Notes: generated by a model from the sequence alone, not told the origin. A stretch of 39,044 nucleotides of DNA from DASYTH01 sp035942955 (GCF_035942955.1 NZ_DASZCQ010000156.1:1-39044), one strand, 5' to 3'; counted from the first letter of the stretch, positions 23,812 to 31,795 are shown. Numbers and translations: made by a program.

Positions 23812-25922
23812 CGTTCTACCTTCCCGAGGCTGCGTTTCGCCGCAGCCACAACGTTCTCGGTGGTGAACCCGAACTCGCGGAACAGCGTCTGGTAGTCGGC
23901 CGAGGCGCCGTAGTGCTCGATGGAGATGATCTCCCCGGCGTCGCCGGCGAACCGGTGCCACGGCTGCGCGACACCGGCCTCCACCGTGACCCTGGCCCGG
24001 ACCGAGGGCGGGATCACCGTGTCCCGGTAGGCCTGGTCCTGCGCGTCGAACCACTCGACGGACGGCATCGAGACCACTCTCGTGCCAACGCCCTCGGCTT
24101 CCAGGACCTTCCTTGCCTCCACGGCCATCTGCAGCTCCGAGCCGGTCGCGATGAGGATCACCTGCGGCAGCCCGCCGGAGGCGTCGGCGAGCACGTAGCC
24201 GCCCCTTGCCACGCCCTCGGCGGCCAGCTCCCCGGTGCCCTCCAGCACCGGCAGGTTCTGCCGGGTGAGCGCGAGGCCGACCGGGCGGTCGGACTGCTCG
24301 AGCGTCGCCCGCCACGCCGCGGCGGTCTCGTTGGCGTCCCCGGGCCGCACGACCACCAGGTTCGGAATCGCGCGCAGCGCCGCCAGGTGCTCGATCGGCT
24401 GGTGCGTGGGCCCGTCCTCGCCGAGCCCGATCGAGTCGTGCGTCCACACGTAGATCACCGGCAGCTCCATCAGCGCGGCGAGCCGGACCGATGGCCGCAT
24501 GTAGTCGCTGAACACCAGGAACGTGGCGCCGTACGGCCGGGTCGGGCCGTGCAGCACGATGCCGTTGAGGATGGCGCCCATCGCGTGCTCGCGGACTCCG
24601 AAGTGGAGCGTGCGGCCGTACGGGTTCGCCTGCCACTCCTTGGTGGACGCCTCGACCGGGCCGAACGAGTCGGCGCCCTTCATCGTGGTGTTGTTGCTCT
24701 CGGCCAGATCCGCCGACCCGCCCCACAGCTCGGGCAGCACGTCGGCGAGCGCGCTGAGCACCTCGCCGGAGGCCTTGCGGGTGGCAAGGCCCTTGGCGTC
24801 CGGCGCCCAGCTCGGCAGCTTCTCGGTCCAGCCGTCCGGCAGCCGGTAGGCCCGTGCCCGGTCAAGCAGCGCCTTGCGCTCCGGGTTGGCCGCCGCCCAC
24901 GCCTCGAAGCCCTTCTCCCACTCGGCCCGCGCCTGCTTGCCACGCTCGGCGACCCGCCGGGCATGCGCGAGGACCTCGTCCTCGACGACGAACGAGCGCT
25001 CCGGGTCGAACCCGAGGATCTTCTTGATCTCGGCGACCTCGTCGGCGCCGAGCGCCGCGCCGTGCGCCTTGCCGGTGTTCATCTTCGTCGGCGCCGGATA
25101 GCCGATCACCGTGCGCAGCTTGATGAACGACGGCCGGCCGGTCTCGCGCTTCGCGGCCTCGATGGCGGCCAGGATCGCGGTCACGTCCTCCCCGCTGTCC
25201 ACGGTCTGCACGTGCCAGCCGTACGCCTCGTACCGCGCCGCGGTGTCCTCCGACAGCGCGATGTTGGTGTCGTCCTCGATGGAGATCTCGTTCGAGTCGT
25301 AGATGACCACGAGGTTGCCCAGCTGCTGGCGGCCGGCGATCGAGGACGCCTCGGAGGTCACGCCCTCCTCAATGTCGCCGTCGGAGGCGATCGCGTAGAC
25401 GAAGTGGTCGAACACGCTCTCGCCGGGTGGCGCGTCCGGGTCGAACAGGCCGCGCTCGCGCCGGGCGGCCATCGCCATGCCGACCGCGTTGGCCAGGCCC
25501 TGGCCGAGCGGACCCGTGGTGACCTCCACGCCGGGGGTGTGCCCGTGCTCGGGGTGGCCGGGTGTCTTGGAGCCCCAGGTGCGCAGCGCGGCGATGTCCT
25601 CGAGCTCCAACCCGTAGCCGGACAGGAACAGCTGCAGGTACAGCGTCAGGCTGGAATGCCCGGCGGACAGCACGAACCGGTCCCGGCCGATCCAGTCCGG
25701 GTCGCTCGGGTCGTGCCGCATCACCCGCTGGAACAGGGCGTACGCGGTCGGCGCCAGGCTCATCGCGGTGCCGGGATGGCCGTTGCCCACCTTCTGCACG
25801 GCCTCGGCGGCCAGCACGCGGATGGTGTCCACGGCTCGCCGGTCGAGATCGGTCCAGTCGTCTGGCACGTCTGCTCGGACGCGATCGGCCAACCCAGCCG
25901 GCACGTCAACGCTTTTGGACAC
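23808..25922 (-). CDS. tkt: Transketolase
   Basis: The 704-residue TPP enzyme transfers two-carbon units in the non-oxidative pentose phosphate pathway. Features: VQKVGNGHPGTAMSLAP and DRFVLSAGHSSLTLYLQL in the N-terminal domain; a TPP-binding segment ASDGDIEEGVTSEASSIAGRQQLGNLVVIYDSN; substrate-binding THDSIGLGEDGPTHQPIEHLA in the middle domain; and a C-terminal domain ending TENVVAAAKRSLGKVER. It is the first gene of the leftward operon. The GTG start has GGGAG about nine bases upstream. The promoter lies in the 205-base gap shared with the divergent ctaB. Confidence 0.96.
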   Translation of the reverse strand: MSKSVDVPAGLADRVRADVPDDWTDLDRRAVDTIRVLAAEAVQKVGNGHPGTAMSLAPTAYALFQRVMRHDPSDPDWIGRDRFVLSAGHSSLTLYLQLFLSGYGLELEDIAALRTWGSKTPGHPEHGHTPGVEVTTGPLGQGLANAVGMAMAARRERGLFDPDAPPGESVFDHFVYAIASDGDIEEGVTSEASSIAGRQQLGNLVVIYDSNEISIEDDTNIALSEDTAARYEAYGWHVQTVDSGEDVTAILAAIEAAKRETGRPSFIKLRTVIGYPAPTKMNTGKAHGAALGADEVAEIKKILGFDPERSFVVEDEVLAHARRVAERGKQARAEWEKGFEAWAAANPERKALLDRARAYRLPDGWTEKLPSWAPDAKGLATRKASGEVLSALADVLPELWGGSADLAESNNTTMKGADSFGPVEASTKEWQANPYGRTLHFGVREHAMGAILNGIVLHGPTRPYGATFLVFSDYMRPSVRLAALMELPVIYVWTHDSIGLGEDGPTHQPIEHLAALRAIPNLVVVRPGDANETAAAWRATLEQSDRPVGLALTRQNLPVLEGTGELAAEGVARGGYVLADASGGLPQVILIATGSELQMAVEARKVLEAEGVGTRVVSMPSVEWFDAQDQAYRDTVIPPSVRARVTVEAGVAQPWHRFAGDAGEIISIEHYGASADYQTLFREFGFTTENVVAAAKRSLGKVER

Positions 25923-26127
25923 GAACGTGAACTCCCACCCTTGGTTGGGGCGAAGGCCGTCCGGTGGCCTTCAGCCGTGTCATCCCTCGTCGGGCGCCAG
26001 CGTAGTCGGGTACCCCTTGCGGTGTGGGCGGCAAACCGCCGGGCCTCCGCAAGCGACACCCGACCCGGGGACACGCTGATCCCGCGGCTACCATCAGGGA
26101 ATACCCGACCTGACTTGAGGGAGCCCG
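25923..26127. promoter_or_regulatory. Divergent tkt/ctaB promoter region
   Basis: This 205-base gap must carry promoters for the pentose phosphate operon (leftward) and ctaB (rightward). A TACCAT hexamer (about 26088-26093) fits a -10 for ctaB, and GAGGGAG just before 26128 is its ribosome-binding site. I see no clear operator. Confidence 0.4.
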
Positions 26128-27063
26128 ATGCCGCCGGTAAAGCCTGCCGACGCCGTGCGCTCCCTCTCGCCGAAAAGCCGCCGGGACGTCGTGCGCGCCT
26201 ACGTGGCGCTGACCAAGCCGCGGATCATCGAGCTGCTGCTGGTCACCACCGTGCCGGCGATGATGCTCGCCGAGCGCGGGATCCCGTCGCCGTGGCTGGT
26301 GTTCGCCACGCTTTTCGGCGGCACGATGGCCGCGGCCAGCGCCAACGTGCTCAACTGCGTGGCCGACGCCGACATCGACGCGATCATGAAGCGGACGAAG
26401 GCCCGGCCGCTGGCCCGCCACCAGGTGTCCACCCGCGGCGCGCTGGTGTTCGGGGTGGTCCTCGGGGTGCTGTCGTTCGGCTGGCTGGTGGCCACCACGA
26501 ACCTGCTCGCCGCCGTCATGGCCGTCGGCGCGATCCTGTTCTACGTCCTGGTGTACACGCTGGTGCTCAAGCGGCGCACCGCGCAGAACATCGTCTGGGG
26601 CGGCGCGGCCGGCTGCATGCCCGTGGTCATCGGGTGGGCCGCGGTCACCGGCGACGTCGGCTGGCCCGCGCTGGTGATGTTCGGCGTGATCTTCTTCTGG
26701 ACACCCCCGCACTTCTGGGCGCTGGCCATGCGGTTCCGCGACGACTACGCCCGCGCCGGGGTGCCGATGCTGCCGGTGGTGGCCACCGCCGAGCGGGTGG
26801 CCAGGCAGATCGTGATCTACTCCTGGGTCATGGTCTTCTGGACCCTGCTGCTGGTGCCGGTGACCGGGTGGGTCTACGTGGGGTTCGCCCTCGTTGCCGG
26901 GATGTGGTTCCTGACCCGCGCCCACCAGCTGTACGCCACCATCCGCCGCGGCGGGAAGGGCAATCCCGTCAAGCTGTTCCACCTGTCGAACAGCTACCTC
27001 ACGCTGGTGTTCGTGGCCCTCGCCGTGGACTCGGCGCTCGGCCTGCCGGCGGTCACGGGGTGA
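26128..27063 (+). CDS. ctaB: Protohaem IX farnesyltransferase (haem O synthase)
   Basis: The 311-residue UbiA-family membrane enzyme adds a farnesyl group to haem B, giving haem O, the precursor of haem A for cytochrome c oxidase. It has about eight to nine hydrophobic segments. The prenyl-diphosphate/Mg motif is NCVADADIDAIMKRTKARPL (about 73-92), and a second conserved loop has FFWTPPHFWALAMRFRDDYARAGVPMLP. The ATG start has GAGGGAG upstream. It is divergent from tkt, as in mycobacteria, and functionally paired with ctaA about 6 kb away. Its 3' end overlaps the convergent TetR gene by 11 bases. Confidence 0.95.
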   Translation: MPPVKPADAVRSLSPKSRRDVVRAYVALTKPRIIELLLVTTVPAMMLAERGIPSPWLVFATLFGGTMAAASANVLNCVADADIDAIMKRTKARPLARHQVSTRGALVFGVVLGVLSFGWLVATTNLLAAVMAVGAILFYVLVYTLVLKRRTAQNIVWGGAAGCMPVVIGWAAVTGDVGWPALVMFGVIFFWTPPHFWALAMRFRDDYARAGVPMLPVVATAERVARQIVIYSWVMVFWTLLLVPVTGWVYVGFALVAGMWFLTRAHQLYATIRRGGKGNPVKLFHLSNSYLTLVFVALAVDSALGLPAVTG

Positions 27064-27640
27064 CCAGGCGGTCGATCAGGGTGTCCAGCGCGGCCTGACC
27101 GTCGGCGCGGGCGGCCTTCTGGTCCTCGGCGCGGGCGATCAGCTTGGCCGCCTCACCGACCGCGGCCAGCACCATGTGCGCGAGCATGTCCACGCTCTCC
27201 TCGGGCAGCCGGCCGGCGCGGGCGATCCGGCGCAGGGTGGCCTTGGTCCGGCCGAGGGTGTGCTGCTCGTCCAGCTCCCGGTAGCGGTCCCAGCCGACCA
27301 CGGCGCCACCGTCGATCAGCATGATCCGCTGGATGGCTGGGTCGAGCGCGCTGTCCAGCCAGGCGGCGCAGGCAAGGCGCAGGTGCGACACGGGGTCCCT
27401 GCCGGCCATCGCCGCCGCCGACGCCGCGTTCGCGACCTGCTCGATGACCCGGTCAAGGACGGCCTCGAACAGCTCGGCCTTGGTGGCGAAATGGTGGTAG
27501 AAGGCGCCGCGGGCCAGGCCGGCGGCCTCCAGGATCGCCCCGATCGACGTGCCCTCGTACCCGTGCTCGCCGAACAGCTCGAAGCCGACGGCGATCAGCC
27601 GCTCGCGGGTCGTCCGACCGCGCTCGATCCGCAGATCCAC
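27053..27640 (-). CDS. TetR-family transcriptional regulator
   Basis: The product is 195 residues from the GTG at 27640. The N-terminal helix-turn-helix (TTRERLIAVGFELFGEHGYEGTSIGAILEAAGLARGAFYHHFATKAELFEAVL, about 9-62) is classic TetR, and the variable C-terminal ligand domain follows. It is divergent from an alpha/beta hydrolase gene, with two identical palindromes between them, so it most likely represses itself and the hydrolase. A TTG at 27658 would lengthen it by six codons but abuts the first palindrome. The GTG lies eight bases after TATGGT with no Shine-Dalgarno, suggesting a leaderless transcript. The inducer is unknown. Confidence 0.9.
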   Translation of the reverse strand: MDLRIERGRTTRERLIAVGFELFGEHGYEGTSIGAILEAAGLARGAFYHHFATKAELFEAVLDRVIEQVANAASAAAMAGRDPVSHLRLACAAWLDSALDPAIQRIMLIDGGAVVGWDRYRELDEQHTLGRTKATLRRIARAGRLPEESVDMLAHMVLAAVGEAAKLIARAEDQKAARADGQAALDTLIDRLVTP

Positions 27641-27648
27641 GACCGAAA

Positions 27649-27654
27649 ACCATA
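27649..27654 (-). promoter_or_regulatory. -10 box of the TetR gene (probable leaderless start)
   Basis: TATGGT on the minus strand fits TAnnnT, with eight bases before the GTG at 27640. The adjacent palindrome at 27659-27671 covers the -10/-35 spacer, so a bound repressor would block it. Confidence 0.4.
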
Positions 27655-27658
27655 GCAA

Positions 27659-27671
27659 ACCGACAGTCGGT
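27659..27671. promoter_or_regulatory. TetR operator, first palindrome
   Basis: ACCGACAGTCGGT is a perfect 13-base palindrome upstream of the TetR gene. An identical copy lies 27 bases away. Pairs like this are typical for autoregulating TetR repressors. Confidence 0.75.
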
Positions 27672-27685
27672 CTGTTAGATTTCCG

Positions 27686-27698
27686 ACCGACAGTCGGT
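27686..27698. promoter_or_regulatory. TetR operator, second palindrome
   Basis: This second, identical ACCGACAGTCGGT lies 27 bases upstream of the hydrolase ATG, where it would cover that gene's promoter. The two copies are 27 bases centre to centre. Confidence 0.75.
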
Positions 27699-27724
27699 TT
27701 GTTTTACTCAGGGGGTTCACGATC

Positions 27725-28606
27725 ATGCAGCCCGTTGCCTTGACCACGCCGCCGCTGCGTGCCGTCCGGCTCGACGACGGCATGCGGCTGACCTACCGCG
27801 AGCTGGGCGCCGGCCCGCCGATCGTGCTGCTGCACGGCTGGCCGACCTCGTCCTACCTGTGGCGCAACGTCATGCGCGCGATCGCGCGGCACAACTGCGT
27901 GCTCGCCGTGGACCTGCCCGGGTTCGGCGGCTCGGACAAGCCGCTCGACCGCCGCTACACCTTCGACCTGTTCGCCAGGGCGCTGGACGGGTTCTTCGAC
28001 AAGCTCGAGGTGGACGAGCTTGGCCTGGCCGGGCACGACCTCGGCGGCCCCATCGCGGTGCACTGGGCGCTGCGCAACCCGGGCCGGGTGAGCCGCCTCG
28101 CGCTGCTGAACACCTTGCTGTACCCGGAGTTCTCCTCCGCGGTGCTCGACTTCGTCCGGGCGCTGTCCGCGCCGGGCAGCCGCGACGCGCTCACCGGCCC
28201 CGACGGCCTCGCCGACATCATGCGCCTCGGCCTTGCCGATGAGTCCACACTGACCGACGACGTCCTGGCCGCAGTCCGGGCGCCGTTCGCCGATCCGGCC
28301 GCCAGGGCGGCCCTCGCCGCCGCGGGCATCGGCCTGAGCCGCCGCGGTTTCGCCGAGATCGCCGTCGGGCTGCCCGCCCTGGACATGCCGGTCCGCGTCG
28401 TCTACGGCGAACGCGACCGCGTCCTGCCCGACGTTGCCGACACCATGGCGCGGGTGGCCGGGGACGTCCCGCACGCCGAGGTGACCGCGTTGCCGGACTG
28501 CGGGCACTTCCTCCAGGAGGAGGCCCCGGAGCGGGTCGGTGAGCTGCTGGCCGAGTTCTTCGGTGTTGGATTCGATGTGCGAGCAGGGCTGGGAGCACTA
28601 CCTTGA
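27725..28606 (+). CDS. Alpha/beta hydrolase with Asp nucleophile (epoxide hydrolase/dehalogenase-like)
   Basis: The product is 293 residues. The oxyanion-hole motif HGWPTSSYLW (37-46) and nucleophile elbow AGHDLGG (Asp105) place it in the Asp-nucleophile branch with epoxide hydrolases and haloalkane dehalogenases, not with Ser esterases. The acid and base are probably Asp231 (YGERDRV) and His261 (DCGHFLQEEAPE). The cap domain between about 130 and 210 is helical. It is divergent from a TetR gene with two operators between them, a layout typical of substrate-inducible detoxification. The residue after the nucleophile is Leu rather than the Trp of dehalogenases, which favours an epoxide hydrolase-like activity. 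The true substrate is not known. Confidence 0.85.
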   Translation: MQPVALTTPPLRAVRLDDGMRLTYRELGAGPPIVLLHGWPTSSYLWRNVMRAIARHNCVLAVDLPGFGGSDKPLDRRYTFDLFARALDGFFDKLEVDELGLAGHDLGGPIAVHWALRNPGRVSRLALLNTLLYPEFSSAVLDFVRALSAPGSRDALTGPDGLADIMRLGLADESTLTDDVLAAVRAPFADPAARAALAAAGIGLSRRGFAEIAVGLPALDMPVRVVYGERDRVLPDVADTMARVAGDVPHAEVTALPDCGHFLQEEAPERVGELLAEFFGVGFDVRAGLGALP

Positions 28607-28688
28607 CGGCGCCGGCCGCCGGTGGGCAGACACCGACCCCTCGGCGGGCCTTCGCCCGGCCTCGGCGCCGGTGAGCCCGCACAGGCGC
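28607..28688. terminator. GC-rich inverted repeats between convergent genes
   Basis: The gap between the hydrolase and HD genes contains GGCGGGC-CTTC-GCCCG-type pairing and two GGCGCCGG segments able to pair with each other. It is a plausible shared terminator without a T-run. Confidence 0.35.
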
Positions 28689-29363
28689 TCATGACACGGC
28701 GTCGAGGAGTCGTTCGACGGTCGGGTCGTCGAGCGACTCCTTGATGCACTGCCAGAGTTGGAGGTTGGTGGCGGCCCAGCGGGCGTAGGTGGCGGCGGCG
28801 TCGGGGTTGTAGAAGTAGAAACCGCCGTCGTGGACGTGCTGCTGCTCGCCGACGATCTTGTTGGCGAGCTCGCGCAGGCTCACGCCGTTCTCGGCGAGGT
28901 AGCGGTGGGCGAGCACGACCGGTGTCACCGGCAGCGCCTTGAACAGGGTGTCGGCGTCGCTGAGCGCCTGGGCCTCGAGCGAGATGTTCCGGTGCCGGGC
29001 GGACATCTCGGCCTCCCGGACGATCCGGTCGATCCATTCGGCGGCCGGACGGGCGACGCCGGCCTGGCCGAGGATGTCCAGTCGCAGCCGGCGACCCGCC
29101 GCCGCCGACGAGTTGCGCTGCACGATGTAGTTCAGGTCGTGCACGAGCGCGGCGCTCTCCACGACGGCCACGTTCGAGCCGTTGAGGGCGGCGAACTCGA
29201 CCGCCTTGGCCCGGACGAAGCTGACGTGGTGCCAGCCGTGGAACGGCAGCCGCTCGGCGAACCGCCGGCATAACCGGTGAACGTGGGCCTCGACGGCCTC
29301 GATCGAGGCCGCTGACACCGTGGTCGCCGGGTACGGCGCGTGGACGATGCTCTCCGCAGACAT
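28689..29363 (-). CDS. HD-domain metal-dependent phosphohydrolase-like protein
   Basis: The product is 224 residues. The HD signature is visible as His45/His46 (FHGWHHVSF), His75-Asp76 (LVHDLNY) and a later Asp in ALSDADTLF (about 136-138), the ligands of a divalent metal. The rest is helical, with an aromatic-rich C-terminal part (GGFYFYNPDAAATYARW). HD proteins hydrolyse nucleotides or phosphate esters, but the substrate cannot be read from this sequence. I chose the ATG at 29363 because GGGAGGGG lies six bases upstream; a TTG one codon earlier is less likely. It follows the cupin-like gene on the same strand after a 109-base gap, so it may be co-transcribed. Confidence 0.75.
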   Translation of the reverse strand: MSAESIVHAPYPATTVSAASIEAVEAHVHRLCRRFAERLPFHGWHHVSFVRAKAVEFAALNGSNVAVVESAALVHDLNYIVQRNSSAAAGRRLRLDILGQAGVARPAAEWIDRIVREAEMSARHRNISLEAQALSDADTLFKALPVTPVVLAHRYLAENGVSLRELANKIVGEQQHVHDGGFYFYNPDAAATYARWAATNLQLWQCIKESLDDPTVERLLDAVS

Positions 29364-29472
29364 CAAGCCCCTCCCAGTCCGGCCAGCGCGGCAGGCTGGT
29401 GGGGTGATGGTAAACGGATTATTCGAATCTGTCTGCTTAGGAACCTCTTTTGTCAGGTGGGGCGGTTGCTAC

Positions 29473-30111
29473 TCAGATCCGTTCGGCCAGCTCATCGAGC
29501 CGGGACTCGACCGGAATATGCCGGTGGCTGGACTGCGTGCCGGGGTCGTAGGACAGGCTCCAGGACGTCACCTCGCGCGACTTCACCAGGAATGTGACCG
29601 TGGTGTCGATGGCCAGCGGAATCCGGTGGAACTCGCTGGCCAGCAGCATGGCCACCGCGCCGGTCTCGCACGGCGTGCTGGTCGTCAGCGCGGCCGAGGC
29701 GATCATTTCGGTGGCCGGATCGATATCGGCGGTGTAGCGCTCGTGCACGTAGCCGCCGCGGACGATCGTGGTACAGAAGTGATAGCGGTGGTTGTGCACG
29801 GAATCGGCGTACCCGCGCCGCCAGTCCCGCTGCGGTTTGTACTCGTGCAGCCAGAACGTGAACGGCTCTTCCGGCCGGTCGCGCACGCACCAGGCGAAGT
29901 GCGTGGTCGTCTCCCGGGACCTGTTGATCACCGCGGCGGCTTCGTCCGCGGGCAGCTCCAGCAGATGGTTGCGTAGTTTGACGCGCAGGTCGGGTTGGGC
30001 GACCCAGGACTGGAAGCACTGGTCGACGGAGTCCCACCGGGCGACCAGTGGTTCGTCGATGCAATTGAGCTGGGCGGCCAAATCCACCAACGCGGAGACC
30101 CGGATGAGCAC
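29473..30111 (-). CDS. Cupin-like putative metal-binding protein
   Basis: The product is 212 residues from a GTG that follows GGGGAG with eight bases between. The C-terminal half looks like a cupin barrel: HNHRYHF (His106, His108, His111), Glu124 (YVHERY) and His162 (ASEFHRIPL) are candidate metal ligands, and beta-rich segments follow. The N-terminal 100 residues are helical and polar. I do not recognise a close family; a dioxygenase-like or metal-sensing role would only be a guess. It begins five bases after the stop of the two-TM gene, so the two form an operon and probably work together. Confidence 0.65.
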   Translation of the reverse strand: MLIRVSALVDLAAQLNCIDEPLVARWDSVDQCFQSWVAQPDLRVKLRNHLLELPADEAAAVINRSRETTTHFAWCVRDRPEEPFTFWLHEYKPQRDWRRGYADSVHNHRYHFCTTIVRGGYVHERYTADIDPATEMIASAALTTSTPCETGAVAMLLASEFHRIPLAIDTTVTFLVKSREVTSWSLSYDPGTQSSHRHIPVESRLDELAERI

Positions 30112-30116
30112 GGGTA

Positions 30117-31118
30117 TCAGCTCCCCAAATCGGCGGCTAACGAGAACTCGAGACGGAAGGCGTGGAACTGGCCCTCCAGGTCCCGGAACCCGTCCTCGGT
30201 GAGCTTGGTGCCGGTGACCTTCTCGAACTGGGCGAGGAATTCCCCCCTCGTGGTGTTCGGCGTGATCACCAGATGTCTGGCGCCACGGGTGTTGCGCAGC
30301 CGGTCGAACTCGGCGCGCTCCATGTTGTAGATGAACGAACCTTCGGTGAACCGCAGCGTGCGCGGGTAGAGCATGGGGGCGCCGATGTCGCTGTAGAGCG
30401 TGATCCAGACGCTCTCGTCGAACATCTCCAGCCGATCGAGCGGCGGGTCGGCGATGACCGTCACGTCGATGCGGCTGCACCGGCTGCGCGCAAGGAACAG
30501 GCCGATCAACCCGATGTTGATCTCGTCGTGCAGGCGGTCCTGGATGGTGTCGTAGTCGGCGTCCATGCCCTGGTGGCGGATGAGGTAGCGGGCCCGCCCG
30601 GTGATCGCGGTCCGCTCCCGCGGATCGGCGACGACCGCCCGCAGCTCCCATTCCGAGCGGGCGAGCAGCAGCCGCGCTGCCGCGTGCCGGCCGGAGAACC
30701 CCCGGAAGAAATACTGCCGGGTGTTTTTCAGATCCTGCATCATCAGGTGGTTGAATGCCGGATCGGGATTGTCGGAGGCCTCGAACACGTCGGTGGGGAA
30801 GAACTCCCGGTTCAGCGCGCGGTACTCGGCGGACAGCTCGCGCAGCGCGCGGCGGTTCTCCTCGATCAGCGGGGTCACCAGGGCGCGCTGCGTCGCCTTG
30901 GCGGTGATCAGAGTCTGCCCGAAGCTGACGATCGCCGTGATCATTGTTCCGGTCGCCAAGGCTGATACGACGTTTTTGGCCGTACCGCCCGGCATCGCCG
31001 CGGACACGACCATCGACCCACCCGAGACCACGATCAGTACGAGCAGTAGCAAGCCTGTTCTGGTCCAGAAAATTTCCTGAATCGGGTTGCTGCCGCGGCC
31101 CTTGTCGTCCGCGCGCAC
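30117..31118 (-). CDS. Two-TM membrane protein with large cytoplasmic domain, unknown function
   Basis: The 333-residue product has two hydrophobic helices (about 21-42 and 47-70), a coiled-coil-like helix (about 75-105) and then a soluble domain of about 225 residues. Notable segments are LKNTRQYFFRGFSGRHAAARLLLARSEWELRAVVADPRE, NIGLIGLFLARSRCSRIDVTVIADPP, MLYPRTLRF and HLVITPNTTRGEFLAQFEKVTG. I do not recognise a family. The strand-loop pattern IDVTVIADPP and ELRAVVADPRE recalls phospholipase-D-like folds without their HKD motifs, a weak impression. The GTG start has a complete AAGGAGGTGACC Shine-Dalgarno. It is the first gene of a leftward operon with the cupin-like gene. Confidence 0.7.
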   Translation of the reverse strand: MRADDKGRGSNPIQEIFWTRTGLLLLVLIVVSGGSMVVSAAMPGGTAKNVVSALATGTMITAIVSFGQTLITAKATQRALVTPLIEENRRALRELSAEYRALNREFFPTDVFEASDNPDPAFNHLMMQDLKNTRQYFFRGFSGRHAAARLLLARSEWELRAVVADPRERTAITGRARYLIRHQGMDADYDTIQDRLHDEINIGLIGLFLARSRCSRIDVTVIADPPLDRLEMFDESVWITLYSDIGAPMLYPRTLRFTEGSFIYNMERAEFDRLRNTRGARHLVITPNTTRGEFLAQFEKVTGTKLTEDGFRDLEGQFHAFRLEFSLAADLGS

Positions 31119-31121
31119 TGC

Positions 31122-31134
31122 GGGTCACCTCCTT
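31122..31134 (-). promoter_or_regulatory. Full-length Shine-Dalgarno of the two-TM gene
   Basis: AAGGAGGTGACCC on the minus strand is complementary to essentially the whole anti-SD end of 16S rRNA. It ends about three bases from the GTG at 31118 and the GGAGG core is nine bases away. It is by far the strongest ribosome-binding site in the window. Confidence 0.8.
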
Positions 31135-31143
31135 GGCACACCC

Positions 31144-31172
31144 GATCGGATGAACGCTGTACGTGTCCGATC
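31144..31172. promoter_or_regulatory. Inverted repeat upstream of the two-TM operon
   Basis: GATCGGA (31144-31150) and TCCGATC (31166-31172) are perfect 7-base arms around a 15-base centre, 26 bases upstream of the start. It may be an operator or a 5'-UTR hairpin. Confidence 0.45.
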
Positions 31173-31470
31173 AAGCGCGTGGCGTTACTTTACGCTCAAG
31201 AAGGCCGACGTGAAATAGGGAATCCGGGTGACTCTGCGTGATTACTGAGTGCTACTAAAAGTAACCGTCCGATTGCGCAGAGATGACGAACCAACGGTCT
31301 TCACACAGGCAACCACCGCCCGCCCAACCCTACCCCGTCGCACACCGTCAGCGCCCATCAGTGAATCTTCAGCCCGGCATGACCAGCAGTTCGCCCGCGA
31401 TCCGCCGGCCCTACCCGCGCGGCCGATTCGATCGTCGACCTAAGGCGGTCTGAGGAGGTCCCGCGAGAGT

Positions 31471-31795
31471 GCAGTGCGGCCGCGCCGCGCGCTGCGCGCG
31501 CAGCCCCAGTGCACATGGGCGCGATCGTCGACCGGGACATCGGGCTGGTTTGTGCGAGCGGGGCCGCCGGGTCGTCAGCTGTGCAGGAGCAGCAGCGTAC
31601 GGTGGGTCCGGCGACCCCATTCGCGAACGGTCGCATGATCATCGACGTGAGCGGTCCGGCAGATCCCGCGGTGACTGCAGTGAGCCGCGTCGCGCGCGCA
31701 GCGCGCGGCGCAGCCCATTGGATCGTCCACCGGGGCGTCCGAGCGGGGCGCCGGCTCGTCAGCCCGGCAGGAGCAGCAGCTTGCCGGTGGTTCGG
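31471..31795. repeat. Degenerate duplication including the qor 3' end
   Basis: The segment from about 31471 to 31611 resembles about 31677 to 31795: a similar GC-alternating hairpin region, then a CGTCAGC... GGCAGGAGCAGCAGC core (31 of 41 matches in the last part). In the copy, the qor tail RRTTGKLLLLPG-stop reads as RRTHRTLLLLHS-stop. No further qor homology precedes it. Confidence 0.5.

Larger units (their letters stand above)
31119..31758. other. Long gap between qor and the two-TM gene
   Basis: No gene is supported in these 640 bases. The right-hand part holds a degenerate duplicate of the region around the qor 3' end. The left-hand part, near 31118, holds the full Shine-Dalgarno and an inverted repeat (31144-31172). 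Small frames at 31249-31443 and 31509-31880 lack any protein-like features. Confidence 0.6.

Noticed and set aside
23913..27098. 1061-codon plus-strand open frame across tkt and ctaB
   Set aside because: It is antisense to tkt and out of frame with ctaB, His/Arg/Gly-rich without a recognisable domain. Long shadow frames are expected at this GC content.
27641..27658. Upstream TTG start for the TetR gene
   Set aside because: It would begin directly against the operator, before the predicted transcription start; the GTG at 27640 fits better.
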